A stretch of 64,000 nucleotides of DNA from Sambucus nigra (Eukaryota; Streptophyta; Magnoliopsida; Dipsacales; Adoxaceae): contig OX422210.1 of assembly GCA_949130495.1 (NCBI GenBank), positions 496,969,760 to 497,033,759 of the forward strand. The letters run 5' to 3'. Numbering within the stretch: the stretch's first letter is position 1; the number at the start of each line of letters is the position of its first letter. Below the pieces are notes generated by a model. The model ran no database searches. It was not told the origin of the DNA and saw nothing but the letters and a program-made list of their open reading frames with translations. Shown piece after piece: positions 1-13,094 of the stretch. The translations under genes were made by a program, and so were the position numbers.

Positions 1-430
1 CTACATAAGATCATCCAGGTGTCATTTTCATACTGGTTCAATCCTCCTTCACATGCTCATTGCATACTTGGGGGGTACATTACACCCCCAAAACACTATA
101 TATAGAGGTTATCCTCAACCTTGTAAAGGGATCAATAATTACAAACCCTAGCCAAACTCTGGTGCATTTATAGTAGAGAGAGAAAGTGGAGTGATTGTAT
201 TTCTAAGGCCATTAGAGCCCTCTTCTGATAGTGATACTTACACTCACTTGCACAGTGGACGTAGGCAATTGCCGAACCACTTATATTGGTGTGTTTCTCC
301 TCTTCTCCTTATCTTCTTCTACATATATGTGTTGTTATTTGTTGCCATAGTTATGCCTGTTTGAGCTCTACTACCTCTTTATCTGGTGTTGTTGTTTACA
401 GCATCATCAGTGGGTTGTTTTTGTTTTTGA
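1..430 (+). repeat. Ty1/copia-type LTR fragment, cut by left edge
   Basis: The stretch contains a TATA-like box (CTATATATAG, about 96-105) and, near 264-283, GTAGGCAATTGCCGAACCAC. Established knowledge: this GTGGACGTAGGC...TTGCCGAACCAC string is a common landmark of the transcribed part of plant copia LTRs. The order promoter box, then landmark, then a pyrimidine-rich stretch implies plus orientation. No primer-binding site follows, so the right boundary is a guess. It may be a truncated or solo LTR. Confidence 0.45.
96..105 (+). promoter_or_regulatory. TATA-like box in copia LTR fragment
   Basis: CTATATATAG lies about 160 bp upstream of the GTAGGC...GCCGAACCAC landmark, the usual place for the LTR promoter. 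Activity is inference only. Confidence 0.35.
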
Positions 431-530
431 CGTAGAGGTTGCGTTATAAATTCGTTAAACAATAATAAATTTACTTTAATAATCCTATAACTAAATCTAG
501 TGTCTCAACAAATACCCTATCTAGACAAAA

Positions 531-600
531 GTGTATCAGGAGGGTTACTTGTTTTGATTTTATTTATGAGACATTCCATGCATGGAGTCTAATGGTGGGT
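531..600 (+). repeat. Copy 1 of a dispersed 65-80 bp motif
   Basis: It reads GTGTATCAGGAGGGTTACTT, then a T-rich spacer, then GAGACATTCCATGCATGGA. The same order recurs near 31,678, 34,280, 34,756 and 46,658, all inside non-coding element B. This copy is the only one outside B, so it may be a fragment of a related element. Confidence 0.5.
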
Positions 601-1000
601 AAGAGTGAGGTTTTTAAGATTCTTTTAAGTAACTTATCAATTTTAATTTTAACTCTTAATCATTGCAAAATTCCATACTTGTTATATTTTCATATGTAGA
701 CTATGAAATCCCTTAGGAGATAATGCAGTAATGTAACTCGTGAATTAGAGGTTAGTTTGACATAAAACGATGGGTGGGGTGGACGGAATAAAATTACATT
801 TTAACTTGACTTGTTTCATATCATAAAAACATTTTAAGTACTACGGCTAGACCTCACGAGTAGTTTTTATTCTAACTAGCACATACCATTCCCCCTATCA
901 ATTCCAGTGTCCCTTAGGGGAGTTCAAATGTAGGCTTATCTCTTCGGTGGTGTATTTTTAGTTATGTGAGAATGCAAGTCCTATTAGTCAAGGATGGTAT
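601..1000. other. AT-rich non-coding stretch, nothing recognised
   Basis: There is no reading frame with recognisable similarity and no repeat landmark. Confidence 0.5.
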
Positions 1001-2317
1001 TGCAAACAAAAAGTCAAATTTTAGTTTTTTCAAAATTTTAAAGATTAAAACTTTAAACCAATTAACCTTGTAAAAGCTATGAACCAATATTACACCTTTG
1101 TTATGAAAAAACTCGATTTATCCAATTTTTTCTCTTTATCCAAAACATGCATCTAGGAGATAAGCAAAGAAAATAAATCAAAACAAAAAACCCCTATCTA
1201 CGAGGAAAACCACAAAAAGAAAAACCTCGGATGGCCAAACCAATAGATCACTATAATACGAAATTACAAAAGTTGACAGTATACTTACTCAATAACTCGA
1301 TCTCCATAAGCATTGTCACTCTACAATCTTCTACCGCTCCTCCATAGTGCAACGCATGAGTCAACGCATGTATCAGTATTCATCGATGAGGTTTAAAAAC
1401 CACCTACGGATTGGAACGCGAAATCCACCGCTTATTTATCGTAACACCAAAAACACTGAATCCACCACGTGTTAACAACAAGTACAGAATCCATCCCATA
1501 AAACTAGTTATCTTCAGAAGTAGAGAGTCAAACCTTGGTGCCCAAACTAAAGATCTCAAACCATATAAATATGAAGAAATTGGATCTTTAAACTCAAAGG
1601 TTGAAACAAGAGTTTTTCAACTTTGATAAACATGTAACGAATTAATTTTTGCTAAAAGTTCTTTAAAAATTTGAGTTCGGCATGCCTATAAATTTTAAAG
1701 CACGAATTTTGAGGTGACGATCTCGTTCGAACAAAAACACAAGGTCATTCAGACAAAAATACAAGTTTTTTCCCTAAAGACATTAAACTTCATTCGAACG
1801 ACAACCCAATTTCGTTCGAACGTGGTTTTAAGGACCTTCCAACGATTTTGGTCCTTCTTGACATAGGATTATCATTTAATGTCATTCAAAGCTAGTTCAA
1901 ATGAGATTCTAATTTCATTATAAGGAGATCATAAGTCGTTAAAATGAAAATACAACTTTGTTATAAATAATTCAATTCTCACTCTAATGAGATTAAAGCA
2001 AAAAAAATATTTTTCTTTAAAAAATATTTTCAAAAGTTCCAAATGATTTTGAGTTAATAAATAAACACCCTTAAAAATATCCAAGGACTAGTATTCAATA
2101 TGAATTCACACCCGGGAGATCCTTGGTAAATGTGAAGATAGACTTGGCACAATAAATATGGCACGAGGTATCCAATATTTTTGGCTGCTACATCTTCATC
2201 AAACTCGCCAAATGTTTATGGGATTTACAACACAAAGCTTATTCTATAACTCAAACACATAGTTCAAAATTATGCCAATTACATATAAATTCACACGATT
2301 GGAAATTTATCCTTACA
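1000..2317 (-). repeat. Probable 3' LTR of a decayed minus-strand copia element
   Basis: Landmarks occur in the same order as in 6,240-7,639: TACGAGGAAAACC...CCTCGG (1,198-1,241), a TATTACAAAA-like string, CTTACT...AACTCGA (about 1,284), TTCGAACGA palindromes (1,725-1,825), GCTGCTACATCTTC (about 2,192) and GGAAATTTATCCTTACA ending at 2,317. The last block is followed at once by the complement of a polypurine tract, as expected for a 3' LTR on the minus strand. Identity to the partner is low and the left boundary is not visible. The pairing is an inference. Confidence 0.35.
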
Positions 2318-2333
2318 AATCTCCACTTTTGGA
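2318..2333 (-). promoter_or_regulatory. Candidate polypurine tract (minus strand)
   Basis: On the minus strand this reads TCCAAAAGTGGAGATT, directly abutting the TGTAAGGATAAATTTCC start of the proposed LTR. Copia 3' LTRs are preceded by such purine-rich primers. Confidence 0.35.
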
Positions 2334-4091
2334 TATTCGGGACAAAATCAAAACAAAAACCCTATTTCCATCAAGCTATCTAAAAATACTCATTCCCCAA
2401 CCCCCAAAAGGAACTTGAGTAGGTTTGCTTTGATTGAAAACATTGTTGCATGTTATAAACCTATACGCTTAGGCACATCTTCAACTGTAATGAGAATATA
2501 AAAAGTATAAATCCCCAAATGAATAAACATTTAACAATGTCAAAAATCTCAACCTAGGTAAGACATCTCCACCTAAGATAAAGATATCCTAATCATGCAA
2601 GGAAAGATTCTATTTCTACCCCTTTTTGTTCAAGATTAGACAAATAAATATAGCATGAAATAATTAATCCCTATTTACACCAAATCTCCCCCTAAATATA
2701 TGATCATAAGATACCAAATTTAAACACAAAGAGAAGAGGATAAAGCATGCGGTTGTGTAAAGTGTAAAACACACACAATCATGGGAATTTGGGTTCAAAT
2801 AACCTTGACTATAATCGAAAAATATCAATATCAATGAAAAAGGATACCAATATGAATAAGCAATGAATTTAAAAGTACCAATGTGAGAAAAGGAATTTTG
2901 AAGTAGATAATTAGAGATATCAATAAGACCATATAGCATGCCAAACAAAATCTTAAGGATAAGAATATGGCAAACATGGGCTAACTGCAAACCCCAAAGA
3001 CTCAAAACACGATACCATATATACCAGATGAAATATAAGCCAATAGAAACTGGACACATATATATAGGTATAAACAACCATAAAAACTTGACATAAAACA
3101 CATAAGCTTTTCAAACTAGCATAGTATTGATGTGTCTAAACATATGGGATGGAATGAATGGGTGTGAAATACAGACAAATGAATTATGACCCAAACACTC
3201 AAATATGTTCAAGAAGTTATTAATAACTGCAAACCTTTTTTAAACTAAGATTTAGCCTCAAGACAAGATAAAGTGAACTTTATGAATAAACAAGAACAAT
3301 ACACACAAGCCTAGAATATTGATGATTCTATACATAAATATCATCACGATAAAATAAGTATAACTAGGTTTCATTGTACATACCCGTTGATCTTAAACTA
3401 AACACCCTGAAAAGATAAACATACATCACATTTTATTTTATTTCCTTAATTCTTTTGAAGTGGTTTCTTTTGAAAGATCAAACAATCTAAACTATATTGC
3501 CCTTTAGCAACTTCTCTATTTTTATTACCTTTAAATCTTGTCAATAGGCTCTTGCCAATGGTGGCTTTCCAGCAAAGGAGATTTTCTCCTTTCATAGCCC
3601 TTTATTGTGAACCTCAAATTTTGTAATGCAAAAACAAATAAGCTATAATATCCAGCCTCGACAAATAAATTAGATTGTGCATGGATTATATATAAGAAAA
3701 ATTAATTCTGAATAAAAGAGGATTATTGGATTGGGGATTTTACGTATATGTGTTATAGAATTTTTGGTAACAAATAAATAGGCAACTTCTTAGATTTTGG
3801 ATGTTGTTAGGGGAAAATTGGAGAAAATTGAAAACTGGTCATTCAAATGACCATATATGTTGTTCAAACGATGTTAGGGAAATGTCGTATCTACCTCTAT
3901 TTTCGTGTTGTCTTCATGGTGACCATAGGATCAATTTGGGTTGGTGCAGTGTAGATTGTTGGGCTAACAAATACCTGATATGGGGAGAAATTGTGAGATT
4001 ATAAGGTTTCTATTTTCGTTGCATATTCATTATTTGTGATTGTAAGAAGAAATCATGAGAAGTTTAGGGGGAGAACCATCAAACCTCTTTA

Positions 4092-4094
<3 letters not shown>

Positions 4095-4142
<48 letters not shown>
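4095..4142. repeat. (CT)n microsatellite
   Basis: This is an uninterrupted CT dinucleotide run of about 46 bp, followed by a short C-rich and CA-rich tail. Confidence 0.95.
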
Positions 4143-4143
<1 letters not shown>

Positions 4144-4249
4144 CCTCTCACACACACTAAGAGTTCCCATAGGGAACACTGAAAACACCCAATGATGTGA
4201 AAAAAGACTATGTGTAGAAGCAAGCAATTGTCGAGTATACGCAATCTAC

Positions 4250-4660
4250 CTACAAGTTTTATCGGTTATTCTAGGAGGGACCAATTCAAACTTTTCTTGA
4301 ATTGTTAACTTTACGAAAATAGATTTAATTTCCAAAGTTAATTAAAAGTCCAAATTATTATCATTGTTAAATCTAGGTGATTTACAAAATAATAACCTAT
4401 TCAGTTTTTAGGTGAGTTTCTATTTATTTAAACCTACTTTTTCATGTGAGGTCATATGCGAAAAATGTAAAGCACGCGGTATTTATTTAAAGACGCAAAA
4501 ACCCTTATCCGGGAAAAATGACAGGCTCTCCTAAGAGTCAACCTAGTCTACTTCCACTAAAACCCAATTAAATAGGAACGATTATATAAACATGCAACAA
4601 GACTTAAAGCAATATAAATTATAACATGCTATTACCTATCTTGACCAAGCTTCTTTATGC
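4250..4660 (-). repeat. LTR-like scrap
   Basis: The region contains GAGGGACCAATTCAAAC (decayed complement of a TTGGT-type primer site?) and then GACGCAAAAACCC...CCGGGAAAAA, similar in style to the ...AAAAACCC...GGGAAAAAACC block at 6,413-6,440. It is possibly part of another copia LTR in the minus orientation. Support is weak. Confidence 0.22.
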
Positions 4661-4821
4661 TCTAGTCGCTATTCCACAATTATCCTCACAATGCAACTCT
4701 TGTTCACTTTGCTTTCTTCATGTTTCAGCCTCCCATTTAACTTCCTTAGCGCAGGTTGGCTCAGTACCCATTTTGTCCTAGTTCTTAGTGAAGTATTTGT
4801 GTGATATGTGCTATCATAGAT

Positions 4822-4822
<1 letters not shown>

Positions 4823-4852
<30 letters not shown>
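4823..4852. repeat. (AC)n microsatellite
   Basis: About 15 AC repeats. Confidence 0.95.
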
Positions 4853-4854
<2 letters not shown>

Positions 4855-6239
4855 AATGCTATAATCGAAGGCAATGAAATAATTTATCTTTCTCATAGAT
4901 ATCAGTAACAACTCTTATATTTTGTTCTCTTATTTAAATCCACCTTTCTTGATTTAACACAATGTTCGAAAACATTACTTTTCCTTTTCTCAAAAATTAG
5001 AACAACCAGAGTTGATCTAATATATACACATCAATAAGTGAATAAGTGTTGTGTAGTGACTGATTTCTAAGTGATTTGCACATGAAAAATCCTGAAATCA
5101 CTTCACTGATCAAGCAATCATAAATGCAGAAATAGCATTAGTTCAAATATATTCAATAAAATCACAAAGTCAAATACACACAACTTATTTTTCAGAAAAC
5201 TAATATTTGATTAATTCAAGTTTTAATTGAATATCCTATCAAGAGCATTTTTACAAATATTTCTGATCAGTCCAAAACAATCTTAAATAGTCAATAAAAT
5301 AATATTCAGTCTAGATATTAAATATTATTAAATTAGTCCTTAATAAATCTTAGGTTTGACTTTCTAAACCTCAAATAAGATATATCCGAATATGAAAAAA
5401 AAAATCTGAAAAATATGATTTAAAACAAAAATGTTTAAAAACATACAAGATCTTACTATCAAGACTCAAATAGAATAATCACACAAAAAAATAATTTCGT
5501 GAATCAAGTGTGTGTTGTGTACAAATATTAGATCTAATGTCTGATCTAAATAAAATACACAAAGATGAGAGAAATCACTTATAAATAATATTTACCCTTG
5601 AAAAATCGTAAGTGCAGATTTAGAATGAGAGATGTCCAATTTTCATTTGAGTTTTGAACAGGAATCTACACTTGAAGATGACCAAAATTATTCTGGTTTA
5701 TACTCTCTTTCTCTCACTAAAACTTTTAACAGAGTTTGGTCACAAAATTAATTTTCTCGGACCCTAGAAAATGACACCCAAAGAATTCTATTTTCTGTGT
5801 TGATTGGTGTAAAAGTTGTTCATATAGATTACAGAAAATACACACACAACCATTGAATAAAAATAATCTGACACTCTTCAAAGAAACACAAACAATTCCA
5901 TTAAAAATAAGACATGTGTACTAATAATTGCTACCCACTAATTGAACAAGAAGCAAATTGTGACTGATGGTTTTATAAAACGAAGTCATTTTAAATAAAA
6001 TGGAGGCCAACTATAAATAACATTGCGTATCAAATACGCATTGAAAGAGGAATCTCGGATTTTAATAATCGCAAATTAAAATATAATTTCCTTTTAAACA
6101 AATGCGGAAGCGTTGAATGATGGTTCACAAATAAACAAAGCCAAATTTTGTTTTCTCAAAAACAAATTTAAACATAGAGTTCAAGTCCTAGAATTTGCCT
6201 AAATCATAATTACCAAATTATATCAAACGTTAGGCGAAA

Positions 6240-7639
6240 CCAATTTTAGCACGTGACTTGAATAAACCCAATTTTACCCAATATTAAATTAAAGTCCCAA
6301 TTTAAATTAGTGTGATTGTAAAACCAAATTTTATCTTGAAATTAACCTAAGCATGGATTCTAAATGATGTGCAAGATAAAATAAACAATGTCACACTACA
6401 CCGCGATGTACGAGGAAAAACCCACTAACGGGAAAAAACCTCGGGACGACCCTAGCCTCAAATCCACTAAAAACGGTATTACAAAATACAAGACAAAAGA
6501 CTTACTTCCTAAACTCGAACCCTCTCAAGCTGTGATGCTTCTTCTTGTATCGACCTCCAATTAGCGGATAACCAACGGAGCTCCACCGCGGTCTCGGACT
6601 CCCACCGATTGGGCAATTAGGCACACCGTCACCCTAACATGGAGCCTTTCTCCAAATGGGTAGAAATGAAACGAACTTCTCTTCAATTCGGTGTAGAGAA
6701 AAACCGGTGCCAAAACAATCTCCAAGCAATTAATATTTATATATAGAAACTTGGATAAACAATTGGGTGTAAACTAGAGTGTCTATGAATTTTTTCTTGA
6801 AAGAATAACACTCAAAACTTGAACATTTTCCCTAAGTAATTTTTCTCTCAAACTCTCCTTTAGAGATGGAAATGAATTAGAAAAGTTATGAAAATGTGAT
6901 TCCCGCACATTATAATGTATGAAAAAGTTGGTTAAAAACCAAGTGGGGAAAGTGGGAGAAAACTGCAAAAAACTGCCAAATAACTGTTCCCGCTGGAATC
7001 TCGTTCGAACGAACGTGATTCTCGTTCGAACGAGACTTCTAACAAGTGACCATCCTGGGCTCGTTAGAAGTTCGTTAGATACCTCGTTAGAACGAAGATT
7101 CGTTCGAACGACATATCGAACGACATATCGAACGACTGTCCAGTTAGGGTCGTTGGCAAAACTCGTTCGAACGAACTTGGTTCGAACGACAAAACTCGTT
7201 CGAACGAAACCTGGTTCGAACGAAAAAACTCGTTCGAACGACATTTCTAACGAACGACCAGAAAGATTGAAAAATTCGATTTTGGCTTAGAAACTTTTTA
7301 TAAACTTTTATATACTTATTTTAAAGTTTCTAATTGATTCTTTCTAAAATTAAAATGCAGTTTTTATTTCTCCTAACACCCAATACAAATTGTTCCAAGC
7401 TCCTATATAAATATAATTACATTCATACCTTGGGAGCATGGAACCTTAGTTGATGACGTAGAAACGAAGCACACAAACCGGCAATTTGATGAAGCTTTAA
7501 ATTCTTTGCCGCTACGTCTTCAACATACACTTCATAGGCTTGAGAATATTACAATAAATACTATCCTATGAATAAATGTTTTTGTCCGGAATTGAGCCAA
7601 AACTATATATGGACTCAATTGGAAATTTGTTTCCTTACA
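6240..7639 (-). repeat. Probable 5' LTR of the decayed minus-strand copia element
   Basis: It repeats the landmark order of 1,000-2,317: TACGAGGAAAAACCC...AACCTCGGGAC (6,409-6,446), ATTACAAAATACA (about 6,479), CTTACTTCCTAAACTCGA (about 6,501), a TTCGAACGA cluster (6,997-7,252), GCCGCTACGTCTTC (about 7,508) and GGAAATTTGTTTCCTTACA ending at 7,639. The first-to-last landmark distance is about 1.1 kb on the left and 1.2 kb here. I could not find a clear primer-binding site beside it. Confidence 0.35.
6997..7252. repeat. Cluster of CGTTCGAACG palindromes
   Basis: At least ten copies of CGTTCGAACGA or close variants (GTTCGAACGA, CGTTAGAACGA, ATCGAACGAC) occur in about 255 bp, irregularly spaced. 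Because the unit is self-complementary, both strands show open frames rich in the peptide LVRT or VRTN. Those frames are a by-product of the repeat, not genes. Sparser copies lie at 1,725-1,825 and 50,050-50,090. Confidence 0.85.
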
Positions 7640-8040
7640 CGAATGAATATTACCGTTGGAATATAGACACAGTGTCATTTTAGCAGTTAACAAAAACCAA
7701 CTTTTGTTTAATGTAAAGACCCTGGGCATAAACAGTGGGTGGTATTGGTGTAAAATACGACGATGTTTGACGAAATGTGATGCCAGCTGTTACGCAAAGA
7801 AAAATGTTTCCGTTGTAACTAAAATAAAGAAGACAGGCGACGCCGTTTTGAAAAAAATGAAAAATGAGATTTGGTTTTAGCTTAAAACCGTGGGCGGTAA
7901 AGTCATAAGGTGCTACGACGTCGTTTTAAAGAAAATAAACTGAAACCATGATAGCTAAAATATCATTTCAAGACCTTATCTGGTCAAATCGGTAACAACT
8001 AATAGGGTTAGTATATATATACGCATTTTCAACCGTTAAA
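7640..8040. other. Non-coding stretch with two CGACG(C/T)CGTTTT motifs
   Basis: CGACGCCGTTTT (about 7,839) and CGACGTCGTTTT (about 7,917) are the only structure noticed. Such motifs are common in plant transposon ends, but no terminal repeat could be paired with them. Confidence 0.3.
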
Positions 8041-8066
8041 ATGTTGAGATGGTTCCAGCCACCTTA

Positions 8067-8322
8067 TTGATTCAATTTTGTGAAACTTCATGAATATGAT
8101 CTTCTCACTATCGAGATCATATCCATGAAGTTTCATAAAAAAAAAATTCAATTAAAAGTGAGTGAGATGATTGCCAACTTTTCAACAGTCGAAAATACAT
8201 ATTTATACCATTTTTTTACATATCACCTCATCTCAACGGGTTTTTTTATTGAATTTTTTGATGAAAAAAATTAGAGATGATCTTTCCACCATGGAGATCA
8301 TATCCATGAAGTTTCATAAAAA
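8067..8322. repeat. Hairpin plus direct duplication
   Basis: Left arm 8,067-8,102 (TTGATTCAATTTTGTGAAAC, then TTCATGAATATGATC) is complementary, with a few mismatches, to 8,113-8,152 (GATCATATCCATGAAGTTTC, then an A-run and AATTCAA). The right arm recurs in direct orientation at 8,294-8,320. It resembles a small foldback or MITE remnant. It carries no coding content. Confidence 0.6.
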
Positions 8323-8349
8323 AATTCATTTTTTTACTATGTTAAAAAA

Positions 8350-11300
8350 ATGGTATGTACCGGGGTCTACACCATAAGGACTCCTTACTGGAGAGAGCCT
8401 ATATATATACATACTAGCGGATACCCGTGGCGGAAGGCAGGGCAAAAATTTCCAAAGTATGTAATCAGAAAACGACAAAAATATTGTTCCCCAACAAAAC
8501 ATCTGTATATCGTTCCTAAAGGCACGACGAGAATTCTTGAACATATATAACACTCATGTGACATGTATGATGAAGCAGGTCACCAAATAAAAAGGAACTA
8601 AATACAGAACACTCTTAATACTTTCTAACCAAATAAAAAGGAAAAAACCACTCCTTCGCTCTCAATTTAGACAAATAAGAATGTTTATTAAAATTGAACT
8701 AAAAGTCGTCCTAAAAAAATTGCCGTCTATTTTTTATGGTGTCTTTAATCCAACACCACTTTTTTATACACTCTGAAAATATGTGGAATCTAATTTTTTT
8801 ACCTGTCATGAAAACAATCCAAATAAAAGTCACATTATGACACAACACAAAATCTTTTTTTTAATCAAACATGAACACGATCTAAAGAAAAGTGACACAA
8901 CACTACACGATATGAAATACTATTTTTTACCTATATCGAACACGACCCAAGTAAAAGCTAAAGAACAAAAAATATTTTTTTAACAAAAAACGAACTTAAC
9001 ATGACACGTTATGTAAATAAATATTATTTTATGTTGACTGTGTTCAAGATATGTACAAAATATTATTTTATAGGTGGTGCCTCTATTACATGGATCGTGT
9101 TCAAGATATGTAAAGGCAGAGCTCAGTGACTTCTTGACCTCGTACCTATACACACCACATGTGTACAAAGTTCTCAATTTATTGTATAATTTCTTAAATA
9201 TACATGTTGACCTATTTATTTTGACAATTTTGAAAATCATAATAAAACACACCACAAATGGAAAGCCCGATAACTACAAAAAAATCACGGTTAAAAATTT
9301 AAGACTTCGTCCTTTTGGCTAAAAATTATGTGTGAATACACTATTGAACTTTCTTTTCAAATAAATTTTAACGATGAGCATTTTTGTGCGTGTGTGTGTT
9401 TCTAGGAATCCCATTACATTATTTAAATCCTGAATTCAATAACTCTTTCTTTGCAATTCTAATTATAAAACCTGAATATTTAGAAAAATAAGACATTAAT
9501 ATATAAAAACTGGAATAGTATCAATACAAACATAATGTAAGTGTTGTACAATGTTGCATTAATATTTCATTTGAAAACCAAAAAGGATGTGAAACGGGTA
9601 AGATTAGATTGTACCTATTTTCCTTCGCATCAAATATTACCCAAGTTAATTAGTTGGTAGAATTAGGAAATAATTATTTATTTACAACATATATTATGCA
9701 TAGTAAAAATTCAGAAGCAAGTATCAAATCCTAAAGTAAAATATCAAAATATTATTTTCAATAACTTATTAAAATTCATTTAGATCAAAAGAATTTTAGG
9801 TCATAAGATTGTTTGGAAAATATCATGGCCAAAGGTGTGTTTCATAAAGATTAATTTTTCTGCAAAAAATCTTTTAGGATAATAAGTATCGTGATCAAAT
9901 CCAAAAATATATTCCAAGCCCATAAACATGTCTCCATACGTCACAAAAATGGAATTTGATGAAGCTATTAAAGGGTTATATAAAGGATATGGCATAAGAT
10001 TGTAACTAAAAGCTATAACCTATGAATAAAAAAAGCTGTCAATCGAGAAATTTCGTCCAAACCTTAAAGAGAATTGTTGACCTACAATGGTAATGAAGAC
10101 AAGAAATTTAGTTTGAAATGTTGTCTAGATCTAGAACATTTATCACAAATTGTAAAGAAGCCGAGTAATGTAAAGTTTCTCACTGCTTTGAATAACTTAA
10201 ATGAATAAAAAATGTAGTGTCATATACATGTAGTCTTATAAGAGAAATCAAGATAAGGCCTGCACATGACCTTAAAAAAAATTAAAAGTTAACTCCTGTT
10301 ATCCCAACAACCTTCCATTGAATGGAAAAAGTTGTGTTGGTGGAAAAGTAGTAATTGAAAGAATGTGAAGCATTAAGAAATAAGATGCACAAAAAAATGA
10401 ATACAAAAAAAAAATCAAACACTACAACTAATTTGAACTTTGATATGTTGAACCCAAAAGGCCACATAACTGAGTTGAAAAGTAAATAAGAGTATAAAAC
10501 ATAATCTGAGAGATCAAAACTAAAATCCTAAAAATATGGAACCCAAAACAAAACATTCTACCATAATAGAGTTGGGAAAAAGAGGGCTATCGTGGAGAAT
10601 TGTCACCACCAATTCAAATCATTACCCACAAAATATGATTAGCTCCTTGCACATATAACTTCCTGTCAAGTGTGTAGACAGATAAGTGAACTAAAAAACA
10701 ATGCAAAATAGTAAATATGTGTTACTGAAAAGAAAAATAGAAATGACCCTTGACATGTTAAATAAACTCAGATGCAAAGGCCCCAAACAATGGGAATTGT
10801 GGCATCTACTACCGTTGTAGTCATCCCAAGAATGGCCATAAAGCCATCCCCTTGTTATAGCACCCCTCCATAAAACCCACCTCGAACCACCCACTCCTTA
10901 AGTCCCCCAATATCTCACCATCAATACTATGGAACCTCCATCCCAATTACGAACCAATCCTCCTCCCCGCCACCATTACCACCAAGGAAAAATAATATAA
11001 TAAATATTAATAACAAAAAAATAGAATATATTAATAAAATCAATGGTAACAAAAATAAATAGTTCAAATTCAATTAATATTAGTGGCGCGACACATAAGA
11101 AAATCGACGACATAAAAAAAGAAAATTACAAATGGCACGACATCAACTTTCCCCAAATTTGGGGTTGGACCCCACTTTCTGTTCCGCAAAACAAATTTAC
11201 ATGGGAGCATTACAACGCTAGAATGTTTGTCGTGGAACACTTTTAAATAAATAAATTTAAGAAAAACAACTATTGACAAAACTCTCAAGCGATTCCATCG

Positions 11301-13094
11301 TTCTACTATTAAGAGAACTCTTGTAAGCACCTCTAGCATTCTTGCCTCTTAATAAAATGAAATAATGTCAAAATAACCCTCATTAGTTGATAATTAAATG
11401 AAACAAACATCACATAATTTTCAAAACTGAAATAAAAATATCTCGCACGTGATAGTATTAGAATTAGTTTGTACATTACAAATTTGAAAAAAAATGAAGA
11501 AAAAACAGAGAATGGTTTCCTTTCATGAAAAAAAAAACAAAAGGCAATCAGAAATAGAATTCAATATATCTCTGCAAACTCTTTTATCAACAATCGGGTT
11601 AGTTTACTAAAACTACACGATATTTATAGCATTTATATATCCAATCTGATGACCCCTTAAATGCAGGTAAGATTGTTTCGAATTCTAGACATGAAAGTAA
11701 CTTGCATTGCCAAAACTCTTTTAATTAAAAGTTTATGTTTTTTAAGTGACACTTCTTTTAGTATATTTTTTTATAATGCTATTATTTACACTCTAAGTAG
11801 ATAGGAATATTCTAGAAGAGCACATGTTCTTAAAAACTGTACTCATGATTCATATCCTAAAAGACCACATGTTATTCAACAATATCAGTTATATACGTAC
11901 ATTAAGGGAAAAAGTTATATTCTATCAATCAACACCTCAAATATACGTATATATAATTCTAATTTGGGGGTATACTCTTTAAATTGTAACAACATATTAT
12001 TCTTCATAAGAATCTGCCATCATATACAAAGGTCCCTTTTGAAGACTTTCACCAAACATCACATATTTTCTTTGAATACACTTTTTCACCAATATATTTT
12101 CATCCTCCACACCTTTTTCACCAGCATATTTTCATCCTCCACAACATGTATATGCCACTCCCAAAAATATGTTTCAATTCTAAGAGGCATTTTAACAAAC
12201 ATCACATATGCCCTTCACAAATAAATCTTTCAAGAATGATAAACCAAAAAAAAAAATATTAACAAAAAATGTGGCAGTGTTAAATAGTACGAAACAAAAA
12301 GGAACTAATCAAAACTCTACACACCCGATTTTGAAACATAAATGAACTAATAAACGTATGAACTAAATATGGAAAAAATACCTTAAATGATGGTGAGAGA
12401 GAGAGATAGATATGTAAAAAATAGAGAATATACCTATAGAAACAAAAAAATATTTGAAGAAATTAGGTTTAGGCTCCGGTTTTGTCTTCTTGTCCCTTCT
12501 GTTTTTTATTTATCTTTTCCTGTCTGTAACCAAAAAAAAATTAGGTTACAATATACAACTTTAATTTAAATGTGGGAACACAATTAGCATAAATAATGGC
12601 GTTCTTTGTTGCATTCCTACTGTGGTAATACCACCAAACCCCTGTTTCATAATTTTTTTTAAATAAAATAACATGTAATAGACATCAAATATGACCAACT
12701 AGATTAGAAAAATAGAACAAATTAGATCACAAAAACATAAATTGAAACCCATTTCAAACTCGAGACAGAACCATAAAATAATCGTACTATGAACCCAAAA
12801 ACCCTAAAAGAAAAAATATACCTGCCACAAATACCCATAAATACCTCAAATACCTACCACAAATTCCTAAAAATGCCTCAAAAGTTAAGAAAAAATACTA
12901 CAATAAATTCATTAACCTGACTAAAAAATTTGTATACCCAAACCAATACCATTCAAGCCGGAAGGAAAGGAAAAAAAATCTATAAAATTCATACTAAAAA
13001 ATCCTACCATCCATTTCCTCAAAACCCTAAATTTGAAGAAAAACTATGAAATTCGTATGAGATGGAAAGACTTGCCTGTTAAGATTTCACGGGA

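Larger units (their letters stand above)
2334..6240. other. Non-coding region, presumed decayed interior of the minus-strand copia element
   Basis: No gag or pol motif can be read in any frame. The region is AT-rich. A second polypurine-like complement (ATCTCCCCCTAAATATA) lies near 2,686. Two microsatellites and an LTR-like scrap near 4.25-4.66 kb are listed separately. A 145-codon minus frame at 2,664-3,101 is hydrophobic only because the DNA is T-rich, and I do not call it a gene. Confidence 0.4.

Noticed and set aside
2664..3101. 145-codon minus-strand frame, very hydrophobic
   Set aside because: Hydrophobicity follows from T-rich codons. No family motif, signal or splice context; most likely chance.
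6783..7290. Long overlapping frames on both strands with VRT repeats
   Set aside because: They arise because the CGTTCGAACGA palindrome lacks stops on both strands; not a protein gene.
8395..8440. ACTAGCGGATACCCGTGGCGG after an AT run
   Set aside because: Resembles a phrase seen at the ends of some plant transposable elements, but no second end or duplication could be found.
11043..11339. Overlapping plus and minus frames near GGCGCGACAC
   Set aside because: No domain, no conserved motif and no terminal repeats to support a transposon gene.
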